This document shows positions 13,102 to 14,081 of a stretch of 14,081 nucleotides of DNA, piece by piece; position 1 is the first letter of the stretch, and the number at the start of each line of letters is the position of its first letter. The stretch is from JAYTQG01 sp043746815 (lineage in GTDB: Bacteria; Actinomycetota; Thermoleophilia; Miltoncostaeales; Miltoncostaeaceae). A program made the translations under genes and the position numbers. The notes beneath the pieces were generated by a model that saw nothing but the letters and a program-made list of their open reading frames with translations, had not been told where the DNA came from and searched no databases. The stretch is from assembly GCA_043746815.1 (NCBI GenBank), contig JAYTQG010000269.1:1-14081 (forward strand). Reading direction: 5' to 3'.

Positions 13102-13208
13102 CCCGGCCGATCTGCCTGAGGCATCGTCGCGAACCGCGCGGCACGCCCGACGTCCACGCCTTTGGAGGCATTGACGCTGACTCGCCATCGCTCCATCTGG
13201 TGCGCCTC

Positions 13209-13616
13209 ATGACCGCGCTGCGTCGCAGCGTGAACCCGTTCGAGTTTGTTTGCTCGACCATTGGCCTGGTTGGTGTCCTGTTGACCCTTCCGGTTGTGAT
13301 TGCGGTCTCGGCTCCGATGAGTGGCTGGGCGATCGGCGCGGCACTCTGGGTCGCGAGTTGGATTGGCGCGCTGTTCATCGCAAAGTTCGCGGTCGGACTG
13401 GACGGTCCCCAGGCCATCGGGATCTCCGGGATGAGCTTCATGGTCCGCGCCTGGATCGTTTTTGGGATTCTCTTCGTCGTCGCCGCGAAGTACGACAAGG
13501 ACGCGGGCGTCACCGCCGCGGCCGTCTTCATCGCCGGGTTCACCCTCGACCTCATGGGACGCACGATGCTCCACGCGCTCCACTCCAAGCAGTCCGCCCA
13601 CGAGGTTTCCGAGTGA
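13209..13616 (+). CDS. atpI: AtpI-like small membrane protein
   Basis: A 135-residue protein with four likely membrane segments at about 13-34, 40-61, 75-93 and 99-117, and a short polar tail. It has the size and position of AtpI or its actinobacterial counterpart directly before atpB. AtpI-type proteins help c-ring assembly or ion supply for F1Fo ATP synthase. Sequence motifs alone are not decisive, so the name rests mainly on context and topology. The ATG at 13209 has no Shine-Dalgarno sequence; GTG 13200 is an alternative. The frame is open far upstream, but the region before 13200 looks non-coding. A possible short leader ORF ends in a TGA that overlaps this ATG. The stop overlaps or abuts atpB. 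Confidence 0.8.
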   Translation: MTALRRSVNPFEFVCSTIGLVGVLLTLPVVIAVSAPMSGWAIGAALWVASWIGALFIAKFAVGLDGPQAIGISGMSFMVRAWIVFGILFVVAAKYDKDAGVTAAAVFIAGFTLDLMGRTMLHALHSKQSAHEVSE

Positions 13617-14081
13617 TGCGCACCCTACTGCGGCGCCTGCCCGTTTCGGTCGCAATGTTCGCGCTACTACTCGCGCCTGCACTCGCGTCGGCCGAGGCCG
13701 AGAAGTTCAAGCCGGACCTCGAGTTCCAGCTCGACGACTACATTCCGATTCACCTCGGCCCGCTCAACATGTCGATCAATAAGGCCGTGATCTACATGTT
13801 GGTCTCATCGCTGATCTGCATCCTGGTCGGCATTTTCGTCGTCCGGGGCGGCCTCAAGATGAAGCCCACCAAGGCGCAGAACGTGGTCGAGCTTGCCTAC
13901 GAGTTCGCCGAGAAGAACATCGCGCGAGCGACGCTGACGAACGAGGGCATGATGCGCAAGTGGTTCCCGTACCTTGCGACGCTGTTCATGTTCATCGGGG
14001 TCAACAACCTGATCAGCTTCATCCCGCTGCCCTTTGGGCACGAGAAGGGCTGGGGCGGCATCGCTGGCAACCTCAGCGACC
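13616..14081 (+). CDS. atpB: ATP synthase Fo subunit a (partial, 3' end outside window)
   Basis: Subunit a forms the proton half-channels against the c-ring. The first 155 residues are present. They begin with a basic then hydrophobic stretch, MRTLLRRLPVSVAMFALLL, ending in APALASA, a probable cleaved signal peptide. Next comes LGPLNMSINKAVIYM and a first membrane helix (about 58-78), a polar segment with NVVELAYEFAEKNI, and the conserved WFPYLATLFMFIGVNNLISFIP. The essential arginine helix lies beyond the window. The ATG at 13616 shares one base with the atpI stop (TGATG). A GTG at 13613 would give a GTGA overlap, with GAGG (13602-13605) 7 bases upstream, the same geometry as prfA, so it is an equally good start. 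The rest of the atp operon presumably follows. Confidence 0.95.
   Translation, partial: MRTLLRRLPVSVAMFALLLAPALASAEAEKFKPDLEFQLDDYIPIHLGPLNMSINKAVIYMLVSSLICILVGIFVVRGGLKMKPTKAQNVVELAYEFAEKNIARATLTNEGMMRKWFPYLATLFMFIGVNNLISFIPLPFGHEKGWGGIAGNLSD

Noticed and set aside
12888..13199. N-terminal extension of the atpI frame
   Set aside because: Composition is unlike a membrane protein, it overlaps the fpg 5' end antisense, and the promoter candidate lies inside it.
12992..13588. N-terminal extension of the Fpg gene
   Set aside because: Fpg enzymes need proline directly after the initiator Met; an extension would abolish catalysis, and the region runs opposite atpI.
12696..13682. Minus-strand frame of 328 codons over fpg, atpI and atpB starts
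   Set aside because: Arg/Gly/His-rich; overlaps secure plus-strand atpI and atpB and a secure minus-strand gene in another frame.

Overview
The window is GC-rich, compactly coded bacterial chromosome. It carries housekeeping genes in the order rpmE, prfA, prmC, tsaC, wecA-like, atpI-like, atpB. That order matches the actinobacterial cluster (for example the rpmE to atpB region of Mycobacterium tuberculosis). A DUF1385 gene after rpmE and glyA near tsaC are features shared with deep-branching Gram-positives. I therefore infer a deep-branching member of the Actinomycetota, possibly Thermoleophilia; the class is not proven by what is visible. No tRNA, rRNA, CRISPR array, IS element or phage gene was seen.

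Layout. etfA (20-997) opens the window, with its ribosome binding site inside a small inverted repeat. A 318-base gap with several strong hairpins follows. Then comes a tight plus-strand operon: rpmE, DUF1385 gene, prfA, an unrecognised gene, prmC, tsaC (1316-5641). From DUF1385 to tsaC every junction is a four-base start/stop overlap. A convergent minus-strand gene for a PAS, degenerate GGDEF and HD-GYP protein (5615-7360) separates this block from the next plus-strand set: glyA, a short-chain dehydrogenase, and a WecA/MraY-type phosphoglycosyltransferase (7626-10873). A minus-strand group follows: an Fpg-family DNA glycosylase, a putative secreted polysaccharide lyase, and an SRPBCC protein, transcribed from 12991 down to 10863. 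The plus-strand ATP synthase genes begin with an AtpI-like membrane protein (13209-13616) and atpB, which runs off the end.

Function. PrmC methylates the GGQ glutamine of the release factor encoded two genes upstream. RpmE, PrfA, PrmC and TsaC (tRNA t6A synthesis) all serve translation. GlyA feeds one-carbon metabolism. The WecA-like enzyme starts lipid-linked glycan synthesis. AtpI and AtpB belong to ATP synthase. The two minus-strand islands (c-di-GMP turnover; DNA repair, lyase and SRPBCC) look like insertions into an older conserved order.

The points most worth a second look are two genes, prmC and the dehydrogenase, that seem to start at CTG inside CTGA overlaps; a recurrent TANNCTC promoter-like element; the structured etfA-rpmE gap; a possible short leader ORF before atpI; and the GGDEF domain that has lost its motif while HD-GYP is intact. 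I found no clearly new multi-gene system.
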